From Neobacillus sp. Marseille-Q6967 (lineage in GTDB: Bacteria > Bacillota > Bacilli > Bacillales > Cytobacillaceae), in NCBI RefSeq assembly GCF_946151075.1, contig NZ_CAMGZB010000001.1:434001-498000 (forward strand): a stretch of DNA of 64,000 nucleotides, in the 5' to 3' direction. How positions within the stretch are numbered: position 1 is the first letter of the stretch; each line of letters begins with the position of its first letter. Shown here piece after piece: positions 8,503 through 18,601 of the stretch. Below the pieces are notes generated by a model that saw only the letters and a program-made list of their open reading frames with translations, did no database searches and was not told the origin of the DNA. The position numbers and the translations under genes are program-made.

Positions 8503-9327
8503 ATGACGCCATTTGTTGGGGAATTGATTGGAACGATGATTCTAATCGTGTTTGGGGCAGGGATTGGTGCAGGAGCTTCTTTAAAGAACTCTTACTCCAA
8601 TAACCCTGGCTGGATTGTGATTACCATTGCTTGGGGACTGGCGGTTACAATGGCCGTTTTTGCAGTCGGATCGATTAGCGGAGCACACTTAAATCCGGCA
8701 GTAACAGTTGCTTTAGCGATTAATGGAGCTTTTCCTTGGGCAGATGTTCCGGGGTATATTGCGGCTCAGATGCTAGGAGCCATTCTAGGTGCAGCGTTAG
8801 TCTATTTACATTATCTTCCTCATTGGAAAGAAACGGATGATCCTGGTACAAAGCTTGGTGTCTTCGCTACAAGCCCTGCCATCCCGCATACTTTTTCAAA
8901 TGTAATTAGTGAATTATTTGGCACTTTTATTCTAGTTCTTGGACTCTTATTTATTGGAGCAAATCAATTTACAGAAGGATTAAATCCTCTGGTTGTCGGC
9001 TTACTGATTGTTGTCATTGGTATGTCATTAGGAGGCACAACCGGTTATGCTATCAACCCGGCGCGCGATTTGGGTCCACGGATCGCCCATTTCTTACTCC
9101 CGATTCACGGAAAAGGCGATTCTAACTGGGGTTATTCATGGATACCAGTCGTCGGCCCGCTAATGGGAGGCAGTCAGGGTGCCGTATTCTATAAAGCTAT
9201 ATTTCTAGGAGAAGTCACAGAAACACTTTGGATCGTTCTAGGAATGAATGTGACGATTCTATTAATTACCTATGCTATAAGCAAAAAGCAGTCTACTTCT
9301 TTAAATAATGCCAGCAAAGCCGCATAA
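8503..9327 (+). CDS. glpF: Glycerol uptake facilitator GlpF
   Basis: A 274-residue aquaglyceroporin of the MIP family, which lets glycerol diffuse across the cytoplasmic membrane. Both pore NPA motifs are present (SGAHLNPAVTVAL near residue 66 and GYAINPARDLGPR near 185); the Asp after the second NPA and its Arg are typical of glycerol-permeable members. Six membrane spans are evident. ATG 8503 has AAAGGAGAGAG upstream. It is the first gene of glpFK, 33 bases before glpK, and is controlled by the leader terminator and cre described above. Confidence 0.96.
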   Translation: MTPFVGELIGTMILIVFGAGIGAGASLKNSYSNNPGWIVITIAWGLAVTMAVFAVGSISGAHLNPAVTVALAINGAFPWADVPGYIAAQMLGAILGAALVYLHYLPHWKETDDPGTKLGVFATSPAIPHTFSNVISELFGTFILVLGLLFIGANQFTEGLNPLVVGLLIVVIGMSLGGTTGYAINPARDLGPRIAHFLLPIHGKGDSNWGYSWIPVVGPLMGGSQGAVFYKAIFLGEVTETLWIVLGMNVTILLITYAISKKQSTSLNNASKAA

Positions 9328-10851
<1,524 letters not shown>

Positions 10852-10877
10852 ACTTCATACACAAATGAAGTTCCGTA

Positions 10878-10886
10878 TGTTATAAT
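10878..10886 (+). promoter_or_regulatory. glpD promoter (extended -10)
   Basis: TGTTATAAT is an extended -10 element (TG-N-TATAAT) 4 bp before the AACAAGTTAAT block of the glpD leader. No good -35 box is visible, as is usual for extended -10 promoters. Confidence 0.6.
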
Positions 10887-10889
10887 AAA

Positions 10890-10974
10890 AACAAGTTAAT
10901 AACTGGCAGGAGAAATGGAGAGACCACAAAAACATTATCGTCTAACGGTAATGTCTTTTGTGGTCTCTTTTTTG
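10890..10974 (+). promoter_or_regulatory. glpD leader: GlpP target plus terminator
   Basis: AACAAGTTAAT (10890-10900) and GGAGAAATGGAGA (10909-10921) precede a strong hairpin (GAGACCACAAAAACATT at 10920-10936 with AATGTC-TTTTGTGGTCTC at 10950-10967) and six T. The paired upstream blocks match those before glpF at nearly the same spacing, pointing to common GlpP control. Confidence 0.8.
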
Positions 10975-11022
10975 TTTCTCTCATACGCTATAGCGGAATC
11001 TTAAAAAACGGAGGACACAATC

Positions 11023-12711
11023 ATGAATTTTTCTAATTTAAATCGAAAACAAATCGTTAATAAACTCCAAAGTGAACCATTTGATGTATTGGTTATCGGA
11101 GGTGGAATTACCGGAGCTGGAATTGCTTTGGATGCTCAAGTAAGAGGAATGAAAACCGCACTGGTGGAAATGCAGGATTTTGCAGCTGGAACCTCAAGCC
11201 GATCAACGAAATTAGTTCATGGCGGACTGCGGTATTTAAAACAATTTGAAGTGAAAATGGTTGCAGAGGTAGGCAAAGAACGGGCGGTTGTTTATGAAAA
11301 TGGACCGCACGTGACAACACCAGAATGGATGTTACTTCCGATCCATCAAGGTGGGACATTCGGTAAGTTTTCAACATCGATTGGTCTGAAAGTATATGAT
11401 TTCTTAGCCGGTGTTAAAAAATCAGAGCGCCGCTCTATTCTTTCTGTAGAAGAAACCTTAGCCAAAGAACCTTTAATCAAAAAAACCGGGCTAAAAGGCG
11501 GCGGCTATTACGTTGAATATCGGACAGATGACGCGAGGCTTACCATGGAGGTCATGAAATCTGCCTTTGAAAAAGGGGCTATAGCTTGTAATTATTCAAA
11601 AGTCGTAAAGCTTGTCTACGAAAATGGGAAAGTGGCAGGAGCCATGATACAAGACATGATCAGCGGAGAAAAATATGTGGTCCGTGCGAAAAAGATTGTG
11701 AATGCGGCGGGTCCTTGGGTAGATTCTGTTCGAGAAATGGATCAATCCAAGAAAGGAAAAACACTTCAGCTTTCCAAAGGGGTTCATCTCGTCATTGATC
11801 AATCTCGTTTCCCATTAAAGCAGGCGGTTTATTTTGATACCCCTGACGGCCGAATGGTATTTGCAATCCCTCGTGAAGGAAAGACCTATGTTGGTACAAC
11901 CGATACCTTTTATAATGAAGATATGGTCAATCCAAACATGACAGTGGCTGACCGCGATTACATTATCAATGCAATCAATTATATGTTTCCAGATGTGAAC
12001 ATAAGTGTGAAAGATATTGAATCCAGCTGGGCTGGCGTTCGTCCGCTTATCTATGAAGAAGGAAAAGACCCTTCTGAAATCTCACGAAAAGATGAAATAT
12101 GGGAGTCCGCTTCCGGTTTAATCACGATCGCAGGCGGAAAATTAACAGGATACCGAAAAATGGCCGAAATGATCGTCGATTTATTAGCGGCCAAATTTAA
12201 AGCCGAAGAATCAAGAAACTTCCCTTCCTGCCAAACAAAAGACCTGCCGATATCAGGCGGAAATGTTGGCGGATCCAGTCAATTTACAGCCTTTATTTCG
12301 AAGCAGATTTCCAAGGGAGTTGAGGTTGGATTTTCCCGCGAGGAATCAGAATCCTTAGCAAAAATGTACGGTTCAAATGTAGAGACTGTTTACCATCTCT
12401 TTAAAACGAATAAGGAAGACGCTTTGAAATATCAATTACCATTCGTTTTGTTTGCAAAGCTGGTATATGCCATCAAGGAAGAAATGGTCGCAACACCGCT
12501 TGATTTCTTTAACCGACGGACAGGTGCACTATTATTTAATATTCAATCCGTTGAAAAATGGCGGAAACCCGTTATCGCCTATATGGCCGATCAGTTCCAG
12601 TGGACCGATAAAGAAAAGAAAAAACATTCACTAGCCTTAGAGGAAGCTTTACGGTCATCCGCTACTCCTGTTGATGAAGATACCCTTTCCCAGGCTGCCA
12701 ATACTAATTAA
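11023..12711 (+). CDS. glpD: Aerobic glycerol-3-phosphate dehydrogenase
   Basis: A 562-residue FAD flavoprotein bound to the membrane surface, oxidising glycerol-3-phosphate to dihydroxyacetone phosphate and passing electrons to menaquinone. The FAD Rossmann motif [19 protein letters not shown] is at residues 25-43. [21 protein letters not shown], the family signature, lies near 58-78, and the [17 protein letters not shown] segment follows in the second half, with a C-terminal helical cap. Length is normal for the family. It has its own promoter and GlpP-type leader and ends at a terminator. Confidence 0.97.
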   Translation: MNFSNLNRKQIVNKLQSEPFDVLVIGGGITGAGIALDAQVRGMKTALVEMQDFAAGTSSRSTKLVHGGLRYLKQFEVKMVAEVGKERAVVYENGPHVTTPEWMLLPIHQGGTFGKFSTSIGLKVYDFLAGVKKSERRSILSVEETLAKEPLIKKTGLKGGGYYVEYRTDDARLTMEVMKSAFEKGAIACNYSKVVKLVYENGKVAGAMIQDMISGEKYVVRAKKIVNAAGPWVDSVREMDQSKKGKTLQLSKGVHLVIDQSRFPLKQAVYFDTPDGRMVFAIPREGKTYVGTTDTFYNEDMVNPNMTVADRDYIINAINYMFPDVNISVKDIESSWAGVRPLIYEEGKDPSEISRKDEIWESASGLITIAGGKLTGYRKMAEMIVDLLAAKFKAEESRNFPSCQTKDLPISGGNVGGSSQFTAFISKQISKGVEVGFSREESESLAKMYGSNVETVYHLFKTNKEDALKYQLPFVLFAKLVYAIKEEMVATPLDFFNRRTGALLFNIQSVEKWRKPVIAYMADQFQWTDKEKKKHSLALEEALRSSATPVDEDTLSQAANTN

Positions 12712-12713
12712 TT

Positions 12714-12738
12714 AAAGTGGCTAACCGCCACTTTTTTT
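12714..12738 (+). terminator. Terminator of glpD
   Basis: AAAGTGGC/GCCACTTT stem with a five-base loop followed by a T run. Confidence 0.9.
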
Positions 12739-12759
12739 ATTTGTGCGAAGATGGTTATC

Positions 12760-13200
12760 TCTTGAGGCCTTTTATGAGACCAAAACTTGTTAGTATTCTA
12801 GCAAAAGTGGTCACATAAGCCCTTCATGTGACCAAAACCTACTAGCATTCTAACCATAGTGGTCACATAAAACCTTCATGTGACCAAAACTAATTTGGAT
12901 TCTAGTCAAAGTGGTCACATAAACCCCTCATGTGACCAAAACCTACTAGCATTCTAACCATAGTGGTCACATAAACCATTCATGTGACCAAAACCTACTA
13001 GCATTCTAGCCAAAGTAGTCACATAAACCATTCATGTGACCAAAACCTACTAGCATTCTAGCCGAAGTGGTCACATAAGCCCTTCATGTGTCCAAAACCT
13101 ACTAGCATTCTAGCCAAAGTGGTCACATAAACCACTCATGTGACCAAAACCTACTAGCATTCTAGCCATAGTGGTCACATAAACCCCTCTTGTGACCACT
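12760..13200. repeat. Tandem array C: 52-bp hairpin repeat, about 8 units
   Basis: The GTCACATAA (once GTCACATAAG) block recurs at 12811, 12862, 12914, 12966, 13018, 13070, 13122 and 13174, spaced 52 bp except for one 51. Each unit contains a strong inverted repeat, TGGTCACAT against ATGTGACCA (9 bp, mostly perfect) with a 9-base loop, then a linker AAACCTACTAGCATTCTAGC. It fills the glpD-brnQ gap. Its sequence is unrelated to arrays A, B and D. Confidence 0.93.
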
Positions 13201-13308
13201 ATAAATATTATTCTATCTAAAACGGTTACATGTACCACTCTCATGACCCAACTTCATTTTATCCTAGCAATAATAGTCATCAACTAACCTTCTTAAGATG
13301 AAAACATA

Positions 13309-13336
13309 TTGATAAGATTTTGAATTTTGTTATAAT
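13309..13336 (+). promoter_or_regulatory. Promoter of the brnQ-type gene
   Basis: TTGATA (13309-13314), a 16-bp spacer and TATAAT (13331-13336) with an extended TG at 13328-13329, placed 38 bases before the start codon. Confidence 0.7.
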
Positions 13337-13373
13337 AAAATAATATTTTGACATCATCATAAGGAGATTTTTT

Positions 13374-14696
13374 ATGAATTTTTCTGCAAAACAAATCGTC
13401 TTTATAAGTTTAATGTTATTCTCAATGTTTTTCGGAGCTGGGAATTTGATTTTCCCACCTTTTCTCGGCCAATCAGCAGGTGAACACCTTTGGACCGCCC
13501 TTGCTGGTTTTATTATTTCGGCTGTTGGACTTCCCATCTTAGGGGTAGTTGCCGTTGCCAAAGCAGGAAGTCTTAACAATCTGAACCTAAGAGTTCATCC
13601 GATTTTCGCTGTCGTCTTTCCGTTTTTAATCTATATTGCCATCGGACCAGGGCTTGCCATTCCTCGCGCAGGAAGTCTTGCGTTTGAAATGGGAGCAGCA
13701 CCATTCCTCCCGGCAAATTTAGTTGAAACTCCAATTACCTTGTTTGTTTATAGCGTCGTCTTTTTTGGGCTCGTTACCTGGTTATGTATGTATCCTTCCA
13801 GACTAATTGACCTGTTTGGAAAATTATTGACTCCTATTCTATTAACTTTAATTGCCGTTATTTTAATAAAAAGCTTAATGGATCCAATGGGCTCGTTTGA
13901 ACCAGCTACGGGGAATTATGCAGTAAATCCTATATTCCAAGGATTTTTAGAGGGATATTTAACGATGGATGCCTTAGCAGCCCTGGCATTTGGGATTGTA
14001 ATTGCCAACACATTGACGGCACAAGGTGTAACCGATAATAAAAAACGGTCGCTCTATATGATGTATGCGGGTATTGGCGCCGGATTATTACTAACAATCA
14101 TTTATCTAATTCTAGGATATTTAGGTGCCTCCAGTGCTTCCTTGGGCCAAGCAGAAAATGGTGCCATCATCTTGTCAAATGTTATGACATACCTGTTTGG
14201 AAAAACCGGAACCCTTCTATTAGGTATTGTTTTTACAATTGCCTGTTTCTGTGTGTCGATTGGTTTAGTTACATCCTGCAGTCAATTTTTCAACAATATG
14301 ATTCCAAGGATCTCGTATAAAATGTGGGTTATCATCTTAGCGGTTGTGAGTACAGCCATTGCTAACTTAGGATTAACACAAATCCTGCAAATTTCCGTTC
14401 CGATTCTTGGTATGATTTATCCGATTGCCATCGTTCTTATCTTCTTAGGACTTGTGGATGATGTGATTAAAAGCAATCAATTTATTTATCTTTCAGTAAT
14501 TGGTTTTGTAGCGATTTTTAGTATTTTAGATACGATTAACAAGACATTCTTAGAAAATAACTGGAGCGGGGTATTTGAAATCCTCCCTTTTTATACAGAA
14601 GGAATTGGATGGATCCTCCCAGCACTATTGGGCTTAATTGTTGGGTATATAATCGGGATGGTTAGAGGCCAGTCTACCTTAATTAGAACAAATTAG
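13374..14696 (+). CDS. brnQ: Branched-chain amino acid carrier, BrnQ family
   Basis: A 440-residue LIVCS-family secondary transporter with about 12 hydrophobic segments, which takes up leucine, isoleucine and valine with sodium or protons. The opening FSMFFGAGNLIFPPFLGQSAG and IAIGPGLAIPRAGSLAFEMG segments are signatures of BrnQ. ATG 13374 has AAGGAG upstream and a well-formed promoter; a terminator follows. No regulatory T-box or Lrp site is visible. The neighbouring azlC remnant (branched-chain amino acid exporter family) suggests a region that once handled both import and export. Confidence 0.94.
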   Translation: MNFSAKQIVFISLMLFSMFFGAGNLIFPPFLGQSAGEHLWTALAGFIISAVGLPILGVVAVAKAGSLNNLNLRVHPIFAVVFPFLIYIAIGPGLAIPRAGSLAFEMGAAPFLPANLVETPITLFVYSVVFFGLVTWLCMYPSRLIDLFGKLLTPILLTLIAVILIKSLMDPMGSFEPATGNYAVNPIFQGFLEGYLTMDALAALAFGIVIANTLTAQGVTDNKKRSLYMMYAGIGAGLLLTIIYLILGYLGASSASLGQAENGAIILSNVMTYLFGKTGTLLLGIVFTIACFCVSIGLVTSCSQFFNNMIPRISYKMWVIILAVVSTAIANLGLTQILQISVPILGMIYPIAIVLIFLGLVDDVIKSNQFIYLSVIGFVAIFSILDTINKTFLENNWSGVFEILPFYTEGIGWILPALLGLIVGYIIGMVRGQSTLIRTN

Positions 14697-14702
14697 AGAG
14701 TG

Positions 14703-14745
14703 AATAGCCTAGGCTTATGCTAGGCTATTTCTCTTTTTATTTTTA
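14703..14745 (+). terminator. Terminator of brnQ
   Basis: Perfect 10-bp stem AATAGCCTAG/CTAGGCTATT with a 7-base loop, then a T-rich tail. Confidence 0.92.
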
Positions 14746-14791
14746 ACGATAGATCCGTTTGTTTAGAAAAAACTCCTCTATAACTCTACTG

Positions 14792-15018
14792 CTACATTTG
14801 TTCATCAAGTTCAATAAAATAATGATCTTTACGATAAGACACTGCCTCCATGGTCGCGATCAGATTTTCCTTATGATAAACGTCAATCCGATAGAATCCT
14901 GTACGATAGTTTCGTTTAATTTCTGTTGCACGAGCTGCGATGTTGTCACCAGGTTTAGCAGATTCCATAAACTGGATGGTTGTCGAGAGTCCTAGTGATG
15001 TTTTCCCAAATGCATTAC
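14792..15018 (-). pseudogene. C-terminal fragment of a PaaI-type hotdog thioesterase
   Basis: The minus-strand frame ending at TAG 14792 reads NAFGKTSLGLSTTIQFM, then SAKPGDNIAARATEIKRN, then RTGFYRIDVYHKENLIATM, the second half of PaaI/4HBT hotdog thioesterases. The first half, with the catalytic asparagine region, is missing. Reading further upstream the frame enters DNA that encodes AzlC in another frame. It is therefore a deletion remnant joined out of frame to azlC near 15010-15020, and almost certainly non-functional. Confidence 0.8.
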
Positions 15019-15156
15019 AGGGTAAATGGCACTGAAACCTAATGAATTCATATAGATTCCATAAGCAATTCCCAAGAAAACAAAACCTGCAAAAATAGGG
15101 ATAGTATATGGAAAAGCCGTACGAAATGCAATCCATATATGATTACTCTTTTTCAT
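14992..15156 (-). pseudogene. azlC: N-terminal fragment of an AzlC-type branched-chain amino acid exporter
   Basis: From ATG 15156 the frame encodes MKKSNHIWIAFRTAFPY, TIPIFAGFVFLGIAYG and MNSLGFSAIYPVM, the first 45 or so residues of AzlC, and then runs into the thioesterase remnant out of frame and stops at TAG 14992. The rest of azlC, the azlD that normally follows, and the start of the thioesterase gene are missing, so one deletion explains both fragments. The divergent MocR regulator, which normally neighbours azlCD, is intact. Confidence 0.8.
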
Positions 15157-15206
15157 ATGACACACATCCTAAATGGCTAAATTTATTTAAATTTAACATA
15201 CAAAAT

Positions 15207-15234
15207 CCATACAAAAAATAAAATAATTGTATGG
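15207..15234. promoter_or_regulatory. Inverted repeat CCATACAA-N12-TTGTATGG
   Basis: Perfect 8-bp arms identical to those of the repeat at 15350-15375; placed upstream of the azlC remnant. Likely a binding site of the adjacent MocR-type regulator. Confidence 0.6.
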
Positions 15235-15249
15235 ATTACAATTATCTTT

Positions 15250-15290
15250 TATAAAAAAATACCCCCACTTTTTATCAAAATGGGGGTATA
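15250..15290 (-). terminator. Hairpin with T run between the divergent promoter and azlC remnant
   Basis: ATACCCCCA (15259-15267) pairs with TGGGGGTAT (15281-15289), followed on the minus strand by seven T. No minus-strand gene ends here, so it would lie in the leader of azlC and could have been an attenuator, or simply insulates the divergent regions. Confidence 0.55.
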
Positions 15291-15349
15291 CAGATGGATT
15301 TTCTCCTTAAAATCGCCTTATTAAATCATACAATTTTATGATTATAATT

Positions 15350-15375
15350 CCATACAAAATGATATGATTGTATGG
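15350..15375. promoter_or_regulatory. Inverted repeat CCATACAA-N10-TTGTATGG
   Basis: Same arms as the site at 15207-15234, here just before the ribosome binding site of the MocR gene. A further CATACAA half-site lies near 15327. Probably an autoregulatory operator. Confidence 0.65.
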
Positions 15376-15397
15376 AATAAGTATAGGAGGTGCATGT

Positions 15398-16804
15398 ATG
15401 CCGGTAAATTCATTTGAACATTATCCAATGTCATGGAAACCTGATAAAAAAGCATTAAAGCGGCCATTTTATAAATCTCTTGCTTCCTTACTGGAACAGG
15501 ATATTTTAAATGGCTTTTTAGCATCTGGGACAAAGTTACCTCCACAACGAGAATTGGCAGATTTTCTTGACTTAAACTTCACCACTATTACCCGTGCTTA
15601 CAAAATATGCGAGGTAAAGGGATTGATTTATGCAGTTACAGGAAGCGGAACCTTTGTAGCTCCTAATGCATCTCGTTCTATAACCATCTCTATAGATAAA
15701 ACTGCAAACTTAATTGATCTTGGATTCGTGGCATCTTTTGAGCAAACCAATGCAATTGTAAAAGACGTTTTTCACAAGGTTGTGGACAAAAGTTATTTGG
15801 AGCAGCTGTTAAATTATAACGATCCGACTGGGATCCCACATCAAAAAACGGCGGCTCTAAACTGGATGGAATCCTTCGGTATTCACGCGGACCAAGAGCA
15901 TGTAGCCATTGTTTCTGGTGCCCAGAATGCGTTAGCTATTGCCTTGGCTGCTTTGTTTGAGCCTGGTAACAGAATAGCAACCGATTTATACACGTATTCA
16001 AATTTTATTGAGTTGGCAAAAATATTCCATATTCAGTTAGTCCCCATTCTTGGAGACCAGTTTGGGATGCTGCCTGAAGAACTTGAAAAGCAGTGCAGCC
16101 AGATAAATATTCACGGCATTTTCCTAATGCCCTCTTGTTCTAATCCTACTACAGTTATGATTCCAGAGTTTCGAAAGCAAGAATTGGCTAGTGTCATCCG
16201 TAAGCATCGTTTAATTTTAATTGAGGATGATATTCATGCATTTCTGACGGCTGGAATTATCTCCGATTACGAGCAGCCAATGTTCAATTTGCTTCCAGAA
16301 CAGTGCGTTTATATTTGTGGCACCTCAAAGTCAATATGTTCTGGATTAAGAGTTGCCTTTATGGTCTTTGGTGATGCACTTCGGGAGAAAATTTTGCAGG
16401 CTATTTTTAACATCAATGTAAAAACCTCTTCTTTTGATGCAGAAGTTATCACAGAGCTTATCTTATCAGGAAAGGCTCATGAAATCGTTTCTCAAAAGAA
16501 GCAGCTGGCTAAGTCAGCAAATGATATTTATTCGGAGTATTTTCCTTTAAACGAGACTGTCGGACATCCTCTTAGTTTTTATCGCTGGCTTCCAATTCAA
16601 GGACATAATGATGTATTACAGTTGGAAACGGATTTGAAAAGGCACAGTATTCGAGTCTTTCATTCTGATCGTTTTCTAAGCGGGCAGACCACCCCTGATA
16701 AATATTTGCGTATTGCACTAGCTTCTACAAACTCATTAGACGAATTAAAAACAGGATTAAAAATATTAAAACAATATCTCAACCCAAAAAAACAAAAAGC
16801 TTGA
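15398..16804 (+). CDS. MocR-family regulator (GntR HTH plus aminotransferase domain)
   Basis: A 468-residue PLP-dependent transcription factor. The N-terminal winged helix (about residues 15-85; LPPQRELADFLDLNFTTITRAYK and GSGTFVAP) is followed by a fold-type I aminotransferase-like domain, with the PLP-binding region around IFLMPSCSNPTT, LILIEDDIHAFL and the Lys of CGTSKSICSGLRVAF. I use ATG 15398 (AGGAGG seven bases upstream); the frame extends to a TTG at 15368, but that lies inside the operator. Regulators of this type commonly sit next to azlCD and respond to an amino acid or PLP adduct. Its presumed target azlC is now a fragment. Confidence 0.88.
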   Translation: MPVNSFEHYPMSWKPDKKALKRPFYKSLASLLEQDILNGFLASGTKLPPQRELADFLDLNFTTITRAYKICEVKGLIYAVTGSGTFVAPNASRSITISIDKTANLIDLGFVASFEQTNAIVKDVFHKVVDKSYLEQLLNYNDPTGIPHQKTAALNWMESFGIHADQEHVAIVSGAQNALAIALAALFEPGNRIATDLYTYSNFIELAKIFHIQLVPILGDQFGMLPEELEKQCSQINIHGIFLMPSCSNPTTVMIPEFRKQELASVIRKHRLILIEDDIHAFLTAGIISDYEQPMFNLLPEQCVYICGTSKSICSGLRVAFMVFGDALREKILQAIFNINVKTSSFDAEVITELILSGKAHEIVSQKKQLAKSANDIYSEYFPLNETVGHPLSFYRWLPIQGHNDVLQLETDLKRHSIRVFHSDRFLSGQTTPDKYLRIALASTNSLDELKTGLKILKQYLNPKKQKA

Positions 16805-16820
16805 GGGATCAAGCTTTTTG
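16793..16820. terminator. Bidirectional terminator made from two convergent gene ends
   Basis: CAAAAAGCTTGA and TCAAGCTTTTTG form a perfect 12-bp stem with a GGGA loop. Each arm contains the last codons and the TGA stop of one gene, so both the MocR and the radical SAM protein end in the same residues, KQKA. Confidence 0.88.
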
Positions 16821-17651
16821 TTTTGGAAAGGCTTCTTTTTTAGAAACTCTAATCATTTCACTTGGAAAGTATTTATTAAAATATTTTTCCACATTTACAT
16901 GTATATCTTTACTGTACCACTTTGATAATCCATGCTCCTCAAATAATTTTGGCATGCCTAATCGGTCTGATCGTTTACCCATTGCACCATCTCCAATACT
17001 TAGAGTATCAATCCAAATATGATTCACGATTCTATCCAATACTTTTGGAAAGTCAGGGGTAAATGGTAAAACAGGAGAAATCGATGCTTGGGTCGATATT
17101 CCAGCATCATGAACTTCTTTTAAGGCTTTTAACCGCAATTTAATCCCAGGTGCACAGGGAGCAAAAATCTGCCTTATATCATCTCTATCTGTTTCAATCG
17201 TCATCGATACAAGGACATTGCATTTCTCTTTTAATTTTACTAACAAATCAATATCCCTTGTGATGAGTGGGCCGCGTGTTTGAATTTGAAGAAAGTCAGG
17301 TGGATTTTCAGTCATTTCTTCTAAAATCCCTCGGGTTATGTTTGCTTTACGTTCAATGGGTTGGTAAGGATCTGTTGCAGAAGACATAAAAATGTTCACG
17401 GCATTATTTTTCTTACGAAGTTTCATTATTTCTTTCCGGTAATTTAGCGCTGCGTTTGTTTTTACGTCCAACCATTCTCCCCAAGGAATTTCTTTGAATC
17501 TTTGAATCGGCATTTCTCTTACATAACAGTACTTGCAAGAAAATGCGCAGCCACTATATGGATTCAACGAATGAGTAAATCCAACATCCAAATAACCCTT
17601 TGCTTCAGTTAGAATTTTCTTTGCTAAAACATCTTTTATTTCAATCCCCAT
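16809..17651 (-). CDS. SPL-family radical SAM protein
   Basis: A 280-residue protein with the radical SAM cluster motif CAFSCKYCYVRE (CxxxCxxC) near residue 37. Preceding SLNPYSGC and following KTNAALNYRKEI segments match the spore-photoproduct-lyase-like (SplB-type/Rv2578c) group. Such enzymes bind a 4Fe-4S cluster and cleave S-adenosylmethionine to start radical chemistry; the substrate of this subgroup is not established. ATG 17651 has GAGAGGAG upstream. The gene is followed by the bidirectional terminator. The nearby methyltransferase gene in the same direction may be cotranscribed (38-base gap). Confidence 0.85.
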   Translation of the reverse strand: MGIEIKDVLAKKILTEAKGYLDVGFTHSLNPYSGCAFSCKYCYVREMPIQRFKEIPWGEWLDVKTNAALNYRKEIMKLRKKNNAVNIFMSSATDPYQPIERKANITRGILEEMTENPPDFLQIQTRGPLITRDIDLLVKLKEKCNVLVSMTIETDRDDIRQIFAPCAPGIKLRLKALKEVHDAGISTQASISPVLPFTPDFPKVLDRIVNHIWIDTLSIGDGAMGKRSDRLGMPKLFEEHGLSKWYSKDIHVNVEKYFNKYFPSEMIRVSKKEAFPKQKA

Positions 17652-17689
17652 ATTTGTCGCTCCTCTCTTAAAAGTGTAGGAATCAGTTA

Positions 17690-18400
17690 TTAGATGAGCA
17701 ACCTTTTAATTATTAACATCGAGTTGGCATTTGCTTGAAACTCATACGCCACAGGTACCTCTTCCGCAGAATATCCATTATCAGCAAGATAGCCAATTAA
17801 TTGATCCAAATGTTCATACCGCTTTCCTTCTAAATCAACTAAAGGGAAAATTCGAACTTCCTCTTTTGCCACCCTTAATAGCTCATGAATCGTGGAGATA
17901 TGAAACTGGTAATCTAATCGATCAGCATACATAAACAGAAAATGTGCAGAAAGGAGAATATCAAATTCTCCATCCTTAAAAGGTAAAGAAGGCAAAGTCA
18001 CTGGGACATACCGTCCTTGTGATTCCTTCATATGGTTCGTGCAATCTTTTAATGCATTTAAACGATGCATTCTAAGTCCTTCAATATCTTTGAAATAACT
18101 CCAATTATAATTACTTTTTGCTTTTTGCATATGCTCCATAGCGTGTTCAATATCCTGAAGGCCTTTATTTTTTAATTCTTCCCCAGAAAAATAATACGCA
18201 ATATCACAAGCAGTTACCTCTAAACCCAATTTGTTAGCTACAGCTGTAAAAGAACAGGCACCTGCTGGACAATCAAGTATTTTCTTCCCCTTTAGTCTTT
18301 CTACTGATAGAGAAAACACTTCTAAATATTCTTCAAAGGTTCTTCCAATAAAAACAATTCTCTCTAAATCTAACTTGGTTCTCGGCTCAACTCCACTCAA
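17690..18400 (-). CDS. Class I SAM-dependent methyltransferase-like protein
   Basis: 236 residues with a Rossmann-like SAM-binding start KKILDCPAGACSFTAVANKLG (motif I is CPAGAC rather than DxGxGxG), VTACDIAYYF for the acidic motif II, and a FDILLSAHFLFMYADRL stretch for motif IV. The substrate is unknown. TTG 18400 has AGAGGTGAG at good spacing. It lies just upstream of the radical SAM gene on the same strand, so an operon is plausible. The degenerate motif I makes me less sure that it is catalytically typical. Confidence 0.75.
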   Translation of the reverse strand: MSGVEPRTKLDLERIVFIGRTFEEYLEVFSLSVERLKGKKILDCPAGACSFTAVANKLGLEVTACDIAYYFSGEELKNKGLQDIEHAMEHMQKAKSNYNWSYFKDIEGLRMHRLNALKDCTNHMKESQGRYVPVTLPSLPFKDGEFDILLSAHFLFMYADRLDYQFHISTIHELLRVAKEEVRIFPLVDLEGKRYEHLDQLIGYLADNGYSAEEVPVAYEFQANANSMLIIKRLLI

Positions 18401-18516
18401 CTAAACTCACCTCTTATATAAAGATTAAACTTATAGTACCACGACTAACTGGAAAACTTAACCTTTTTATTCATTTATGGTAATTAGCCCTTCTTCATTA
18501 CCGTTTTTGGCATAAG

Positions 18517-18547
18517 AAAAAGGCTTAACCCGTTAAACAGCTAAGCC
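18517..18547 (-). terminator. Terminator of the DUF4317 gene
   Basis: GGCTTA/TAAGCC stem on the minus strand followed by TTTTTC. Confidence 0.65.
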
Positions 18548-18601
18548 CATCGCTTGTTAATGTATAAAAGGAAATGTCAGGTACCTGTCCCTCAAAACCT
18601 A

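Noticed and set aside
12760..13200. CRISPR array
   Set aside because: Units are tandem without unique spacers between repeats, and no cas genes are present; the same holds for the other three arrays.
14759..14995. 78-residue plus-strand ORF
   Set aside because: It is the antisense of the thioesterase remnant, whose reading frame is clearly recognisable.
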